A stretch of DNA of 64,000 bases from positions 1 to 64,000 of the forward strand of contig CALETE010000054.1 in assembly GCA_937920085.1 (NCBI GenBank), written 5' to 3'. The stretch's first letter is position 1, and each line of letters begins with the position of its first letter. Origin of the DNA: an uncultured Alphaproteobacteria bacterium. Lineage in GTDB: Bacteria; Pseudomonadota; Alphaproteobacteria; Caulobacterales; Caulobacteraceae. A program made the translations under genes and the position numbers. The notes under the pieces were generated by a model. The model saw only the letters and a program-made list of their open reading frames with translations. It ran no database searches and had not been told where the DNA came from. Below, one piece after another: positions 15,948-23,820 of this stretch.

Positions 15948-16172
15948 ATGAAACAAGACACCCATCCCGATTATCACTTCATCACCGTGGTGATGACCGA
16001 CGGCACGAGCTATCAAACGCGCTCGACCTACGGCAAGGAAGGGGCAACCCTGAACCTTGATATCGACCCGAAGACCCACCCGGCGTGGACGGGTGGCAAC
16101 CAGACCTTGCTCGATCGCGGCGGTCGGGTTTCGCGGTTCAACGCCAAGTTCGGCGCCTTCACCCGCAAATAA
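15948..16172 (+). CDS. rpmE: 50S ribosomal protein L31 (zinc-free form)
   Basis: A 74-residue ribosomal protein of the large subunit. It opens MKQDTHPDYHFITVVMTDGT and carries the typical TYGKEGATLNLDIDPKTHPAWTG and RFNAKFGAF segments. The CxxC zinc ribbon of the C+ form is absent, so this is the zinc-independent C- form usual in alphaproteobacteria. The ATG at 15948 is the only one that gives the family length. A strong terminator follows 23 bases after the stop. Confidence 0.95.
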   Translation: MKQDTHPDYHFITVVMTDGTSYQTRSTYGKEGATLNLDIDPKTHPAWTGGNQTLLDRGGRVSRFNAKFGAFTRK

Positions 16173-16195
16173 ACACCTGCGGCGGTCCGGAACTG

Positions 16196-16225
16196 AAAAC
16201 GCCGCGGGTCAACCGCGGCGTTTTC
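16196..16225 (+). terminator. Rho-independent terminator of rpmE
   Basis: A perfect 12-base-pair stem, AAAACGCCGCGG (16196-16207) against CCGCGGCGTTTT (16213-16224), closes a five-base loop. The flanking A and T runs make it usable in both directions, so it may also end the convergent rcdA transcript. Confidence 0.9.
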
Positions 16226-16255
16226 TGTGTCTGCCTGTCTCTGTTCGCGGGAGGT

Positions 16256-16759
16256 CTAGCCGCCGAAGGCAGACCTCAGTCTGTCCAGATGCCCGGCCAC
16301 AGGGTTGGTCGCGTCGGTAACGGTCTGTTCCACATACATGCGGCGATCTAAGTGCCGGACCCGTTCGAACAGGCGCTCGGACCGTTCCAGCAGGGCCTTA
16401 AGTCCGGCGGGCATGTCGTCAGGGATGTTGCGGCCTGGGGCCATATCTTCCGCCGCCAGGCGATAGCGTTCCTCGCAGGCATTGAGGGCAGGCATGTCGC
16501 CCTCTCGCACGGCCCGTTGAACCAGCAACCAGGATGCAACCTTCATGAGCCGCGTTGTCAGGCGCATGCTTTCAGCAGCGTATGATAAAGCGGCATTGCG
16601 AGACAGAGACTTGGACTCTTGCCGCCCCGCACCATCAAGATAGCCGGCAGATTCTTCCACCAGGTCCATACCTTCCTGGAAGGTACGCCCAAAGAGCTCG
16701 GACCGCGCAAAATCGGCGATCACATCGGCCCGCTGGGCGTTGGTGTTGACGTCGTGCAT
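16256..16759 (-). CDS. rcdA: RcdA, adaptor for CtrA proteolysis (DUF1465)
   Basis: A 167-residue helical protein of the DUF1465 family. The diagnostic stretch is FGRTFQEGMDLVEESAGYLDG, followed by GRQESKSLSRNAALSYAAESMRLTTRLMKVASWLLVQRAV. In Caulobacter crescentus RcdA works with CpdR and PopA to deliver CtrA and other substrates to ClpXP at the cell pole during the G1-S transition. The three-helix core is conserved; the C-terminal tail, disordered in the known protein, is present here too. The gene follows a DUF1192 gene on the same strand and converges on rpmE. Its presence places the organism in the CtrA-controlled alphaproteobacteria. Confidence 0.88.
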   Translation of the reverse strand: MHDVNTNAQRADVIADFARSELFGRTFQEGMDLVEESAGYLDGAGRQESKSLSRNAALSYAAESMRLTTRLMKVASWLLVQRAVREGDMPALNACEERYRLAAEDMAPGRNIPDDMPAGLKALLERSERLFERVRHLDRRMYVEQTVTDATNPVAGHLDRLRSAFGG

Positions 16760-16861
16760 TTGTCCCGATCCTGATCATTTTCGCCCTGGGGGCGCTGTCG
16801 TGGCTCATTCGCTGCAACCGTCGTGCCAGGGCGTTATGCGCCCACCGACCTGAAACTTCCA

Positions 16862-16881
16862 GGGCAGGAACTAACCTGCCC
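16862..16881 (-). terminator. Hairpin between DUF1192 gene and rcdA
   Basis: GGGCAGG and CCTGCCC form a perfect seven-base-pair stem around a six-base loop, starting seven bases after the DUF1192 stop codon. The T-run is poor (TGGAAGTTT), so it may be a weak terminator, an attenuator or an mRNA stability element that separates DUF1192 from rcdA expression. Confidence 0.35.
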
Positions 16882-16887
16882 CCCAGG

Positions 16888-17085
16888 TCACGATCCGAAC
16901 AGGGCGTCTGCTGCGGCGCGGCCGGCGCGCTTGCGGGCGATTTGGCCCTCGCAACGGGCGATTTCTTCCCGCAGGATCTCTATGCGCTCTTCCAATTCGC
17001 CCACGCCGTAGAGCTCCAGGTCTTCTCGGATCGCCTCTTCCAGTCTTTGTCCACGACCGACCCGCGTGCTGACAGGCTCTTCCAT
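16888..17085 (-). CDS. DUF1192 family small coiled-coil protein
   Basis: A 65-residue acidic helical protein. The start at 17085 is chosen because GGGAGGGG precedes it; the frame is open further but that part lies opposite the neighbouring oxidoreductase leader. The core DLELYGVGELEERIEILREEI is the DUF1192 signature and forms a short heptad-type helix. The family has no known function and commonly stands near rcdA, as here. With its size and charge it could be a small adaptor or structural partner, which is inference. Confidence 0.82.
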   Translation of the reverse strand: MEEPVSTRVGRGQRLEEAIREDLELYGVGELEERIEILREEIARCEGQIARKRAGRAAADALFGS

Positions 17086-17166
17086 GGCAACCCCTCCCTT
17101 TCCGATACGCCAACTTACGACTATCTCACTCCAGACCCGTTTTTCACGCAAGCCTTGGACGCCCCC

Positions 17167-18144
17167 ATGACCCAGCCCCTGATGACTGCCATCGCCGTTG
17201 AAGGCGGCCGCGGCCCTGCTGAAGCCCTCAAGGCTGTGCAGATTGCCCGCCCTGTGCCCGGCCCCGGACAAATCCTCATCAAGGTCGAGGCCGCCGGCAT
17301 CAATCGTCCCGATATTCTACAAAGGCTCGGGGGCTATCCACCTCCGCCCGGCTCCCCTGACACCATGGGCCTCGAAGTCGCTGGCGAAGTGGTCGAAGGG
17401 GCTGGCCGTTGGCAGGCTGGCGATCGGGTCACGGCCCTGCTGGGTGGCGGCGGTTATGCAGAATATGCGGTGGTGGACGCCCGCCACGCCCTTCCGATCC
17501 CCGTCGGATTCACCGCCGTTCAGGCTGCCGCCCTGCCCGAGACCGTGTTCACCGTCTTTGCCAATGTGTTCGAGCACGGCGGTCTGAAGGCCGGGGAAAC
17601 CTTGCTGATCCACGGCGCCACGTCGGGCATTGGCACCACGGCCATCCAAATGGCCAAGGCCGCCGGGGCCAAGGTCATCGCCACGGGACGAGGGCCTGAA
17701 AAGGCCGCCCAGGCCAAGGCCCTGGGTGCCGATGTTTCGATTGACGCCACCGCCGAGGATTTCGCCGAGGTGGCCAAGGCCCACGGTGGCGTCGATGTGG
17801 TGCTGGACATGGTCGGTGGTGACTACTTCTCCAAAAACCTGGATGCCCTGAATACGGGTGGCCGAATCGTCTTCATCGCCGCCCTGGCTGGCGGCGAGAT
17901 CGCGCTGCCAATCTTCCGCATCATGCAAAAGCGCGCTGTGGTCACCGGATCAACCCTGCGTCCGCGGGACCCTGACGAGAAGGCCCGGTTGGCCGCTGCG
18001 GTTGAGGCCACAGTCTGGCCCTGGATCGCCGCTGGGGCCTTGATCCCCCAGGTCGATGCCACCTTCCCCCTTGCCCAGGCTGCCTTGGCCCACGCCCATC
18101 TCGAGGGCGGTGCCCATCTTGGAAAGATTGTTCTGACCCTATAA
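17167..18144 (+). CDS. NAD(P)H:quinone oxidoreductase, zinc-free MDR family (PIG3/QOR type)
   Basis: A 325-residue medium-chain reductase from the ATG at 17167. Evidence is the N-terminal INRPDILQRLGGYPPPPGSPDTMGLEVAGEVV block, the nucleotide motif LLIHGATSGIGTTAIQMAKAAGAKVIATG and the closing HAHLEGGAHLGKIVL. The structural and catalytic zinc ligands of alcohol dehydrogenases are missing, as in quinone oxidoreductases, which reduce quinones with NADPH. It is transcribed divergently from DUF1192, sharing an 81-base promoter gap. Confidence 0.88.
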   Translation: MTQPLMTAIAVEGGRGPAEALKAVQIARPVPGPGQILIKVEAAGINRPDILQRLGGYPPPPGSPDTMGLEVAGEVVEGAGRWQAGDRVTALLGGGGYAEYAVVDARHALPIPVGFTAVQAAALPETVFTVFANVFEHGGLKAGETLLIHGATSGIGTTAIQMAKAAGAKVIATGRGPEKAAQAKALGADVSIDATAEDFAEVAKAHGGVDVVLDMVGGDYFSKNLDALNTGGRIVFIAALAGGEIALPIFRIMQKRAVVTGSTLRPRDPDEKARLAAAVEATVWPWIAAGALIPQVDATFPLAQAALAHAHLEGGAHLGKIVLTL

Positions 18145-18509
18145 ATCGGGCCTCAAACCGCCGTCGAACAGTGCATTTGGGCGAAACCTGCTGAGCCAGT
18201 GAGGGGCTGACGGTCTGTGGTCAGCCTCTTTTTCTCGCCAAAGGCTGAGCTCAAGCCTTCGATCACATATTGTTTTTGTGGCGGTTCAATGGCCGGAAAG
18301 CGCGCCGATCAAAGTCAGATTTGTCAATTTGTTTCAGTATGTTGCCGTAACAAATCCACCAAATGGCCATAATTTAGCCCTGTGGCTTGCATGTCGCACA
18401 TTTCAACCTATGGCAGGCGGGCGATTGACGTCTCTGCAGCAATGTCGCAGGAAATGCGACACAGCGCGGAACAGCGCCTAGAGACTTTTAGAAGGGGAAA
18501 CCTAAGGGA
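18145..18509 (+). promoter_or_regulatory. Leader region of the TonB-dependent receptor with TGTCGCA repeats
   Basis: This 365-base gap has no gene. After a terminator near 18201-18233 it becomes AT-richer. TGTCGCA occurs at 18392-18398 and at 18443-18449, and the latter pairs with TGCGACA at 18455-18461 across GGAAA, giving a perfect seven-base inverted repeat 49 bases before the receptor start. A further inverted pair, ATTTGTT (18327-18333) and AACAAAT (18349-18355), lies upstream. These are candidate operators or a leader hairpin; the regulator is unknown. Confidence 0.4.
18201..18233 (+). terminator. Terminator after the quinone oxidoreductase gene
   Basis: GGCTGAC (18204-18210) pairs perfectly with GTCAGCC (18219-18225), extended by GAG/CTC outside a small bulge, and is followed by CTCTTTTTCT. 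The loop is GGTCTGTG or slightly smaller. It lies about 57 bases after the stop codon. Confidence 0.65.
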
Positions 18510-21209
18510 ATGCGTAAGTTTGCACTGCTGGCCACCAGCACCCTCGTCGCCGCGATCACCGCTGGGGCTGCTTATGCCCAAAGCGGCGGCACAACCATTG
18601 AAGAACTGGTCGTCACCGCTGAAAAGCGTGAGCAGAGCCTCCAGGACGTTCCAATCGCCATTTCAGCCTTCACCAGCAAGCAGCGCGACCTGGTGGGCAT
18701 CAGCACCATTCAAGACCTGACCAACTTCACCCCTGGTTTCGTCTATCAGTCCGCCAACGACCGCGCCTCCATGCGCGGCATTGGTCGTCTGACCAACGTT
18801 CACTCCGTTGACGGCGCCGTGTCGATCTACATCGACGGCCTGTTCACCACCTCGACCGTTCTGGCCGGCGGCCCGCCGCTGGAAACCGACCGGGTCGAAA
18901 TTCTTCGTGGCCCGCAAGGCACCCTGTATGGCCGTAACGCCATCGGCGGTACTGTCAACGTGCTCACGGCGCGTCCGACCGATCACCCCTATGCAGAAGT
19001 CCGCGGCGTCGTCGAAAACTTCGGCTTCACCGACCTGCAGTTCGCAGCCTCGGGTCCCCTGACCGAAGGCCTGGATGTCCGGGTGTCTGGCTATAAGCGC
19101 GACCAGCGCGAGGGCTATTACACCAACGTCAACAAGAACATGCCTTCGGAAGGCAACAAGCGCGACGAATACGAAGTTCAGTTCCAAGCCAAGGCCAAGC
19201 TTGGCGACAATGCCGAACTCTGGATGAAGTACTTCACCCTGGGCTGGAACAACATCGGTGGTCCAGGCGCCCGCGCTGGCTATCTGGCTGGCCCGCAGGA
19301 GCTGGGTCTGACCGATCCGAACTTCTCCATCGTGAACAACCCAGCCTTCGGTTATTCCGGCAAGATCGTCCCGGGCAGCTTGGTGCAGGGCAATGGCGGT
19401 ACCTTCATCGGCAACCCAGCCGTAAGCGACCCGCACCTGATCAACACGAACTACAAGCAGCACGTCAATCTGACCGACGTGAAGTCCTTCACCACCAACT
19501 TCGTCTATCACTTCGATAATTTCGACGTGAAGTATGTGGGCGGTCTGACCAACTACAAGTACGACCTGCGCGGCGATACGGACGGCACCAACGTCCTGTC
19601 CTATCAGATCCCGCTGGCCACTGGCTCAATCTGCGGCACGGTTCACACCCTGTATTCCATCGGCGGATCGACGGTGGATTGCGCACCTAAGACGGTCAAC
19701 GCCAACAACACCTATCACTATTTCGAATATCCCCAGTGGTACAGCCACGAGATCAACATCTCGTCAACCACGGACTCGGCGCTCCAGTACATCATTGGTG
19801 CGTATTACTATAACGAGCAGTACACCGGCACGGCGTCGACCGCTGACTTCTTCGTTCAGGGCCAGACGCCTCTGAATACGCCAATCCTCGGCGCAGCGGC
19901 CAACCCAGAAGGTACGTGGTCCACGGGTCACTACTCCCTCACCACCGAGTCCAAGGCCGTGTTTGGTCAGTTGGATTGGAAGGCGACGGAAACCCTGAAG
20001 TTCACCCTGGGTCTGCGCTATACGGATGACCACAAGTTCGGCACCGAATATCGCCGCATCCTTTGCGAATCCGACGTTTGCTATGCTGGCCTCTATCCAG
20101 CCATTGGCCTCGCGGGCTTCGGTCCCGGTACGGCCGCAAACTGGGGTAGCCTGCAGGGCAATCTGGCGGCGCTTCCTGCCGTTGGTAAGGCCTTGGGTCT
20201 TGGCAATGCCCTGGCCGGCCTCGGTGGCCTCGGCAACGGTGGTATGGACCTGACAGCGACCCTGGCACCTAAGTCCACGGGTGCCAAGGGCGTCACCAGC
20301 CCGATCGTCAATGGCAAGCAGTACACCATTGATCCGGCGACGGGCGTGGCTCAGCGTAATCTCGGCGACACCTCCCATGCCTTCACGGGTACGGTTGGCT
20401 TCCAGTGGGATCCGCAGGATGGCGTGATGGCCTACGGCCGTTACAGCCGCGGCTATAAGGCGTTCGGCTTATCCGCCGGTGCCTTCCTTGAAGCGCCTGA
20501 AGCTAAGCCAGAATTCGTGAACTCCTACGAAGTCGGCTTTAAGACCAACCTCGGCCGCACCATGCAGCTGAACGGGGCCATCTACTACCTCGACTACCGC
20601 GACCTTCAGGCCCCTGTGACCGTTAAGGTCACCAGTGGCACCACAAGCGTCAACGTCGGCCAGTTCATCAACCTGGACAAGTCTAAGTCAGAAGGTGTCG
20701 AGCTTGACTTTGTCTGGCACCCCATCCAGCCCCTGCGCATGACTGTGGATTATTCGTACAACAATACGGAAATCCTCAAGGCACCGCTGCTGGTGGACGT
20801 GAACGACAACGTCAATACCGGCGCAAAGAGCGTTGTCGGCAATCGTTTGCCCCAGGCTCCGAAGAACAAGATCGCCATCAATGCGAACTATGGCTTCGCA
20901 CTTGATAGCGGCCTGCTGACGGTTGGTGCCAGCTATGTGTGGCGTGATGAGGCCTATGCCAACGTCTTCACTCGGGAATACAACAAGGCTCCGAAGTGGG
21001 ATCAGATCGACCTGCGCGCTCACTGGGCACCTGTCGGCAACAAGTACACGATCATCGCTTATGTGAAGAACGTGGCTGACACAGCTGGTTACGACGCCGC
21101 TGTTGGTGCCTCGAACCGTAACCCGACGACTTCGAGCACGGGTGCTCTGAACCTGGAACTGACCCCGCCCCGTACCTACGGCGTGGAACTGCAGTACCGC
21201 TTCTTCTAA
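18510..21209 (+). CDS. TonB-dependent outer-membrane receptor
   Basis: An 899-residue outer-membrane beta-barrel importer. A signal peptide (MRKFALLATSTLVAAITAGAAYAQ) is followed by the TonB-box-like IEELVVTAEKREQSLQDVP, the plug domain with DRVEILRGPQGTLYGRNAIGGTVNV, and a barrel ending in RTYGVELQYRFF with the terminal Phe. It lacks a STN signalling domain. The barrel style (VTAEKR, GRNAIGG) is that of the large Caulobacteraceae/sphingomonad receptor group, which takes up carbohydrates, vitamins, siderophores or lipidic compounds. A GPH-type transporter follows 176 bases on, suggesting a glycoside-like ligand, but a terminator separates them. The ligand is not determined. Confidence 0.92.
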   Translation: MRKFALLATSTLVAAITAGAAYAQSGGTTIEELVVTAEKREQSLQDVPIAISAFTSKQRDLVGISTIQDLTNFTPGFVYQSANDRASMRGIGRLTNVHSVDGAVSIYIDGLFTTSTVLAGGPPLETDRVEILRGPQGTLYGRNAIGGTVNVLTARPTDHPYAEVRGVVENFGFTDLQFAASGPLTEGLDVRVSGYKRDQREGYYTNVNKNMPSEGNKRDEYEVQFQAKAKLGDNAELWMKYFTLGWNNIGGPGARAGYLAGPQELGLTDPNFSIVNNPAFGYSGKIVPGSLVQGNGGTFIGNPAVSDPHLINTNYKQHVNLTDVKSFTTNFVYHFDNFDVKYVGGLTNYKYDLRGDTDGTNVLSYQIPLATGSICGTVHTLYSIGGSTVDCAPKTVNANNTYHYFEYPQWYSHEINISSTTDSALQYIIGAYYYNEQYTGTASTADFFVQGQTPLNTPILGAAANPEGTWSTGHYSLTTESKAVFGQLDWKATETLKFTLGLRYTDDHKFGTEYRRILCESDVCYAGLYPAIGLAGFGPGTAANWGSLQGNLAALPAVGKALGLGNALAGLGGLGNGGMDLTATLAPKSTGAKGVTSPIVNGKQYTIDPATGVAQRNLGDTSHAFTGTVGFQWDPQDGVMAYGRYSRGYKAFGLSAGAFLEAPEAKPEFVNSYEVGFKTNLGRTMQLNGAIYYLDYRDLQAPVTVKVTSGTTSVNVGQFINLDKSKSEGVELDFVWHPIQPLRMTVDYSYNNTEILKAPLLVDVNDNVNTGAKSVVGNRLPQAPKNKIAINANYGFALDSGLLTVGASYVWRDEAYANVFTREYNKAPKWDQIDLRAHWAPVGNKYTIIAYVKNVADTAGYDAAVGASNRNPTTSSTGALNLELTPPRTYGVELQYRFF

Positions 21210-21255
21210 GACCCCACACCCGGGGCTCAGGCTTCGGGGACGGTCAAAAAGTTCA

Positions 21256-21285
21256 GGGCGCGCTGGTTTCCAGCGCGCCCTTTTC
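21256..21285 (+). terminator. Rho-independent terminator of the TonB receptor gene
   Basis: A perfect 11-base-pair stem, GGGCGCGCTGG against CCAGCGCGCCC, closes a TTT loop and runs into TTTTCTTT. It starts 47 bases after the receptor stop. Confidence 0.9.
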
Positions 21286-21385
21286 TTTGGCCCTGTGTCA
21301 ATTGCATTGACGATTTGCAGCGCCTCCCGCAGGCTTCTCCCAACCAATACGATCTGCCCAGAGGGTGCGGACAGGGAAGAAAGCC

Positions 21386-22858
21386 ATGACTGAGACGCCG
21401 ACCGCACACTTGCCGGCCGCAGCGCCCCTGACCTTTCAGACTAAGCTGTTTTACGGCCTGGGCTCCGTCGCCTTTGGGGTCACCACCCTATCCCTGACCT
21501 CTGCGGTCCTGACCCCCTATCTCAACCGGGTCATAGGCTTGCCAGCCGTCTGGGTGGGCACGGCCATCATGCTGACCTTGATGCTGGATGCCGTCCTCGA
21601 TCCGGCCCTTGGCCAGTTTTCCGATCGGCTGCGCACCAAGTGGGGCCGTCGCCATCCCCTGATGTATCTCTCAGCCCCCCTGGTGGCCCTGACCTGTGTC
21701 GTCTTCTGGAACTCGCCTACCCAGTGGTCGCCGGAAAAAAGCGGGGTCTTCCTGGTCGGCATGTTGGTGCTGATGAAGTTCGCCGTCAGCCTCTATGAGG
21801 TGCCTAGCTCTGCCCTCGCCCCGGAACTGACCATCGACTACAACGCCCGCACCAGCCTGTTCAGCTATCGCTTTTTCTTTGGTGTGATCGGCGGTCTGGT
21901 GATGAACATCGCCCTCTACCAGGTCTTCCTCAGCCCGGCCAATGGGGGCATGCTCAACCGCACCGGCTATGCCCACTACGGCATACTGGCCGCCGCCGTC
22001 ATGGCCCTCTCCATCCTCATTTCCGCCGTCGGCACCCACAACCGCATCCCCTATCTTTCCAAGCCAGAAGCCCGGACCGTGCCCCTGTCCCAGGTCTGGC
22101 GGGAAATCAGCGCGACCGTCACCAACCCGTCCCTGGTGGTCATCATGCTGTCAGGGTTCTGCTCCGGCGTGGCCGGCGGCATGGGAACGGCCCTGAGCCA
22201 GTATTTCTACATCGAGCTCTGGGGCCTGAACGGAACCTCGGTTTCCTTTCTGGCCATGGCCGGGGTTGCGGCCTCGGTGACCGGGGTTGCCCTTGCCGGA
22301 CCCGCCGCCCGCCGGTTTGGCAAGAAGGCCGCCATGATCAGCCTGTTTGGCATATCTGTCGTGGCAGATGCCTTGCCGCAAGGCCTGCGTTTGCTCGGTC
22401 TTATGCCCCCCAACAGCTCCCCCTGGGTCTTGAGGATCCTGCTGATGGACGGGTTCTTCTCTGCCACCCTGGCCATTGCTGGCTATATTATCATCACCTC
22501 GATGATTGCCGACGTGGTCGAGGATGCTGCCGTACAGACCGGGGTTCGCTCTGAAGGTCTGCTCATGGCCGCCAATGGCCTGCTGCCAAAGTTTACCAGC
22601 GGCTTTGGCGTCTTCCTGGCCGGGCTGTTGATCACCACAGCGCACTTTCCCACCCATGCCGCAGCAGGGACTGTGGCCCCTGAGATCATGCGGCACATGT
22701 CACTGCTCTATCTGCCCTTTGCTACGGGCATGAAGGTGCTGTCCGTGCTGGTTCTGCTGTTCTATCGGATCGATAAATCCAGGCATGAGCACAACCTGGC
22801 GACCCTGGCCGAGGCCGCCGCGACCGCCGAGGCGGCGATCGAGGAGGCCCGGTCCTGA
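21386..22858 (+). CDS. GPH-family (MelB-like) sugar/cation symporter of the MFS clan
   Basis: A 490-residue protein with twelve membrane helices. The ATG at 21386 is preferred because AGGGAAGAA precedes it; a GTG at 21365 is the alternative. The first helix block reads FYGLGSVAFGVTTLSLTSAVLTPYLNRVIG. The loop after helix two, DAVLDPALGQFSDRLRTKWGRRHPLM, is the GPH signature with the paired Asp residues used for cation coupling. Relatives import glycosides, pentosides or glucuronides. It follows the TonB receptor on the same strand and converges on an SDR with one base between stops. Confidence 0.87.
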   Translation: MTETPTAHLPAAAPLTFQTKLFYGLGSVAFGVTTLSLTSAVLTPYLNRVIGLPAVWVGTAIMLTLMLDAVLDPALGQFSDRLRTKWGRRHPLMYLSAPLVALTCVVFWNSPTQWSPEKSGVFLVGMLVLMKFAVSLYEVPSSALAPELTIDYNARTSLFSYRFFFGVIGGLVMNIALYQVFLSPANGGMLNRTGYAHYGILAAAVMALSILISAVGTHNRIPYLSKPEARTVPLSQVWREISATVTNPSLVVIMLSGFCSGVAGGMGTALSQYFYIELWGLNGTSVSFLAMAGVAASVTGVALAGPAARRFGKKAAMISLFGISVVADALPQGLRLLGLMPPNSSPWVLRILLMDGFFSATLAIAGYIIITSMIADVVEDAAVQTGVRSEGLLMAANGLLPKFTSGFGVFLAGLLITTAHFPTHAAAGTVAPEIMRHMSLLYLPFATGMKVLSVLVLLFYRIDKSRHEHNLATLAEAAATAEAAIEEARS

Positions 22859-22859
22859 G

Positions 22860-23645
22860 TTAGAGGCCGCCGAAACTGGCCAGGGCAACGCCACCATCGA
22901 CGGCAAGGGTCTCGCCCACCACATAGTCGCCGGCACGGCTGGCCAAATAGATGGCCGCCCCGGCCATGTCCTCATCCCGGCCGATCCGACGGGAGGGAAT
23001 GCGCTTGGCAATGGCATCGCCCTGATCCCTGGCCACCCGGTTCATTTCCGAGGCAAAGGCCCCAGGCGCAATGCCGGTGACATTGATATTGTCCTCGATC
23101 AGGCGGGCAGCCATGCGCCGGGTCAGATAGATCAGCCCGGATTTCGAGGCATGATAGGAATAGGTCTCCTGCGGGTTCAGGCGGATGCCGTCGATGGAGC
23201 AGATGTTGATCACCTTGGCGGGGGCCTCATGGGTTCCGGCCGCCGCCAGGGCCTTGTGCAGGGCCTGGGTCAGGAAGAAGGGGGATTTGAGGTTCAGGTC
23301 CATGACCTTGTCCCAGCCGCTCTCGGGGAATTCATCAAAGGGCGCGCCCCAGGCGGCACCGGCATTGTTCACCAGGATATCGAGTTTGGGCTCAAGTTCG
23401 GTCATACGGTGCGCCAGGGTCTGGGCACCTTCCACCGTGGAAATATCCTGGGGTAGGGAGATGCACTCACCGCCATGGGCAGAGAGTTCCGCCGCCACGG
23501 CGTCGCAGACGGCGGCCTTGCGCGACGAGATATAGACCTTGGCACCCTGCGCCAAAAAGCCTTCGGCAATCATCTTGCCAATCCCGCGGGAGCCGCCGGT
23601 GACCAGGGCAACGCGACCCTTTAGCGAGAACAAGTCCAGAGCCAT
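22860..23645 (-). CDS. Short-chain dehydrogenase/reductase (RhlG/FabG-like)
   Basis: A 261-residue NAD(P)-dependent oxidoreductase. The Rossmann start VALVTGGSRGIGKMIAEGF carries the TGxxxGxG motif, NNAGAAW stands near residue 93, and the catalytic Ser-Tyr-Lys set is in INICSIDGIRL and YSYHASKSG. The C-terminus GETLAVDGGVALASFGGL is typical. The close resemblance is to beta-ketoacyl reductases and polyol dehydrogenases; substrate cannot be set. It converges on the GPH transporter gene. Confidence 0.88.
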   Translation of the reverse strand: MALDLFSLKGRVALVTGGSRGIGKMIAEGFLAQGAKVYISSRKAAVCDAVAAELSAHGGECISLPQDISTVEGAQTLAHRMTELEPKLDILVNNAGAAWGAPFDEFPESGWDKVMDLNLKSPFFLTQALHKALAAAGTHEAPAKVINICSIDGIRLNPQETYSYHASKSGLIYLTRRMAARLIEDNINVTGIAPGAFASEMNRVARDQGDAIAKRIPSRRIGRDEDMAGAAIYLASRAGDYVVGETLAVDGGVALASFGGL

Positions 23646-23718
23646 GTCGCCCCTCCATTCATTGGGTTAAGGCAAGGGTCATAGCCCGCCCGTCATCCTA
23701 GGCAAAGGGCCGACAGTT

Positions 23719-23792
23719 TTGACTCGCCCCCCCGCTCGGGCCCCTGTAAACAGCCGTTTGAAACTTCCAAGACCGTCCCATGAGAGACGGTC
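23719..23792 (+). promoter_or_regulatory. Candidate promoter and operator upstream of the beta-oxidation gene
   Basis: A perfect inverted repeat, GACCGTC (23771-23777) and GACGGTC (23786-23792) with an eight-base spacer, lies 28 bases before the start codon. TTGACT at 23719-23724 with TGTAAA at 23745-23750 could be a promoter, although the 20-base spacing is long. A fatty-acid-responsive repressor site is a natural guess; this is not a consensus I can assign. Confidence 0.35.
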
Positions 23793-23820
23793 GCCACCAC
23801 CTCAGTGAGGACGCCCAGAC

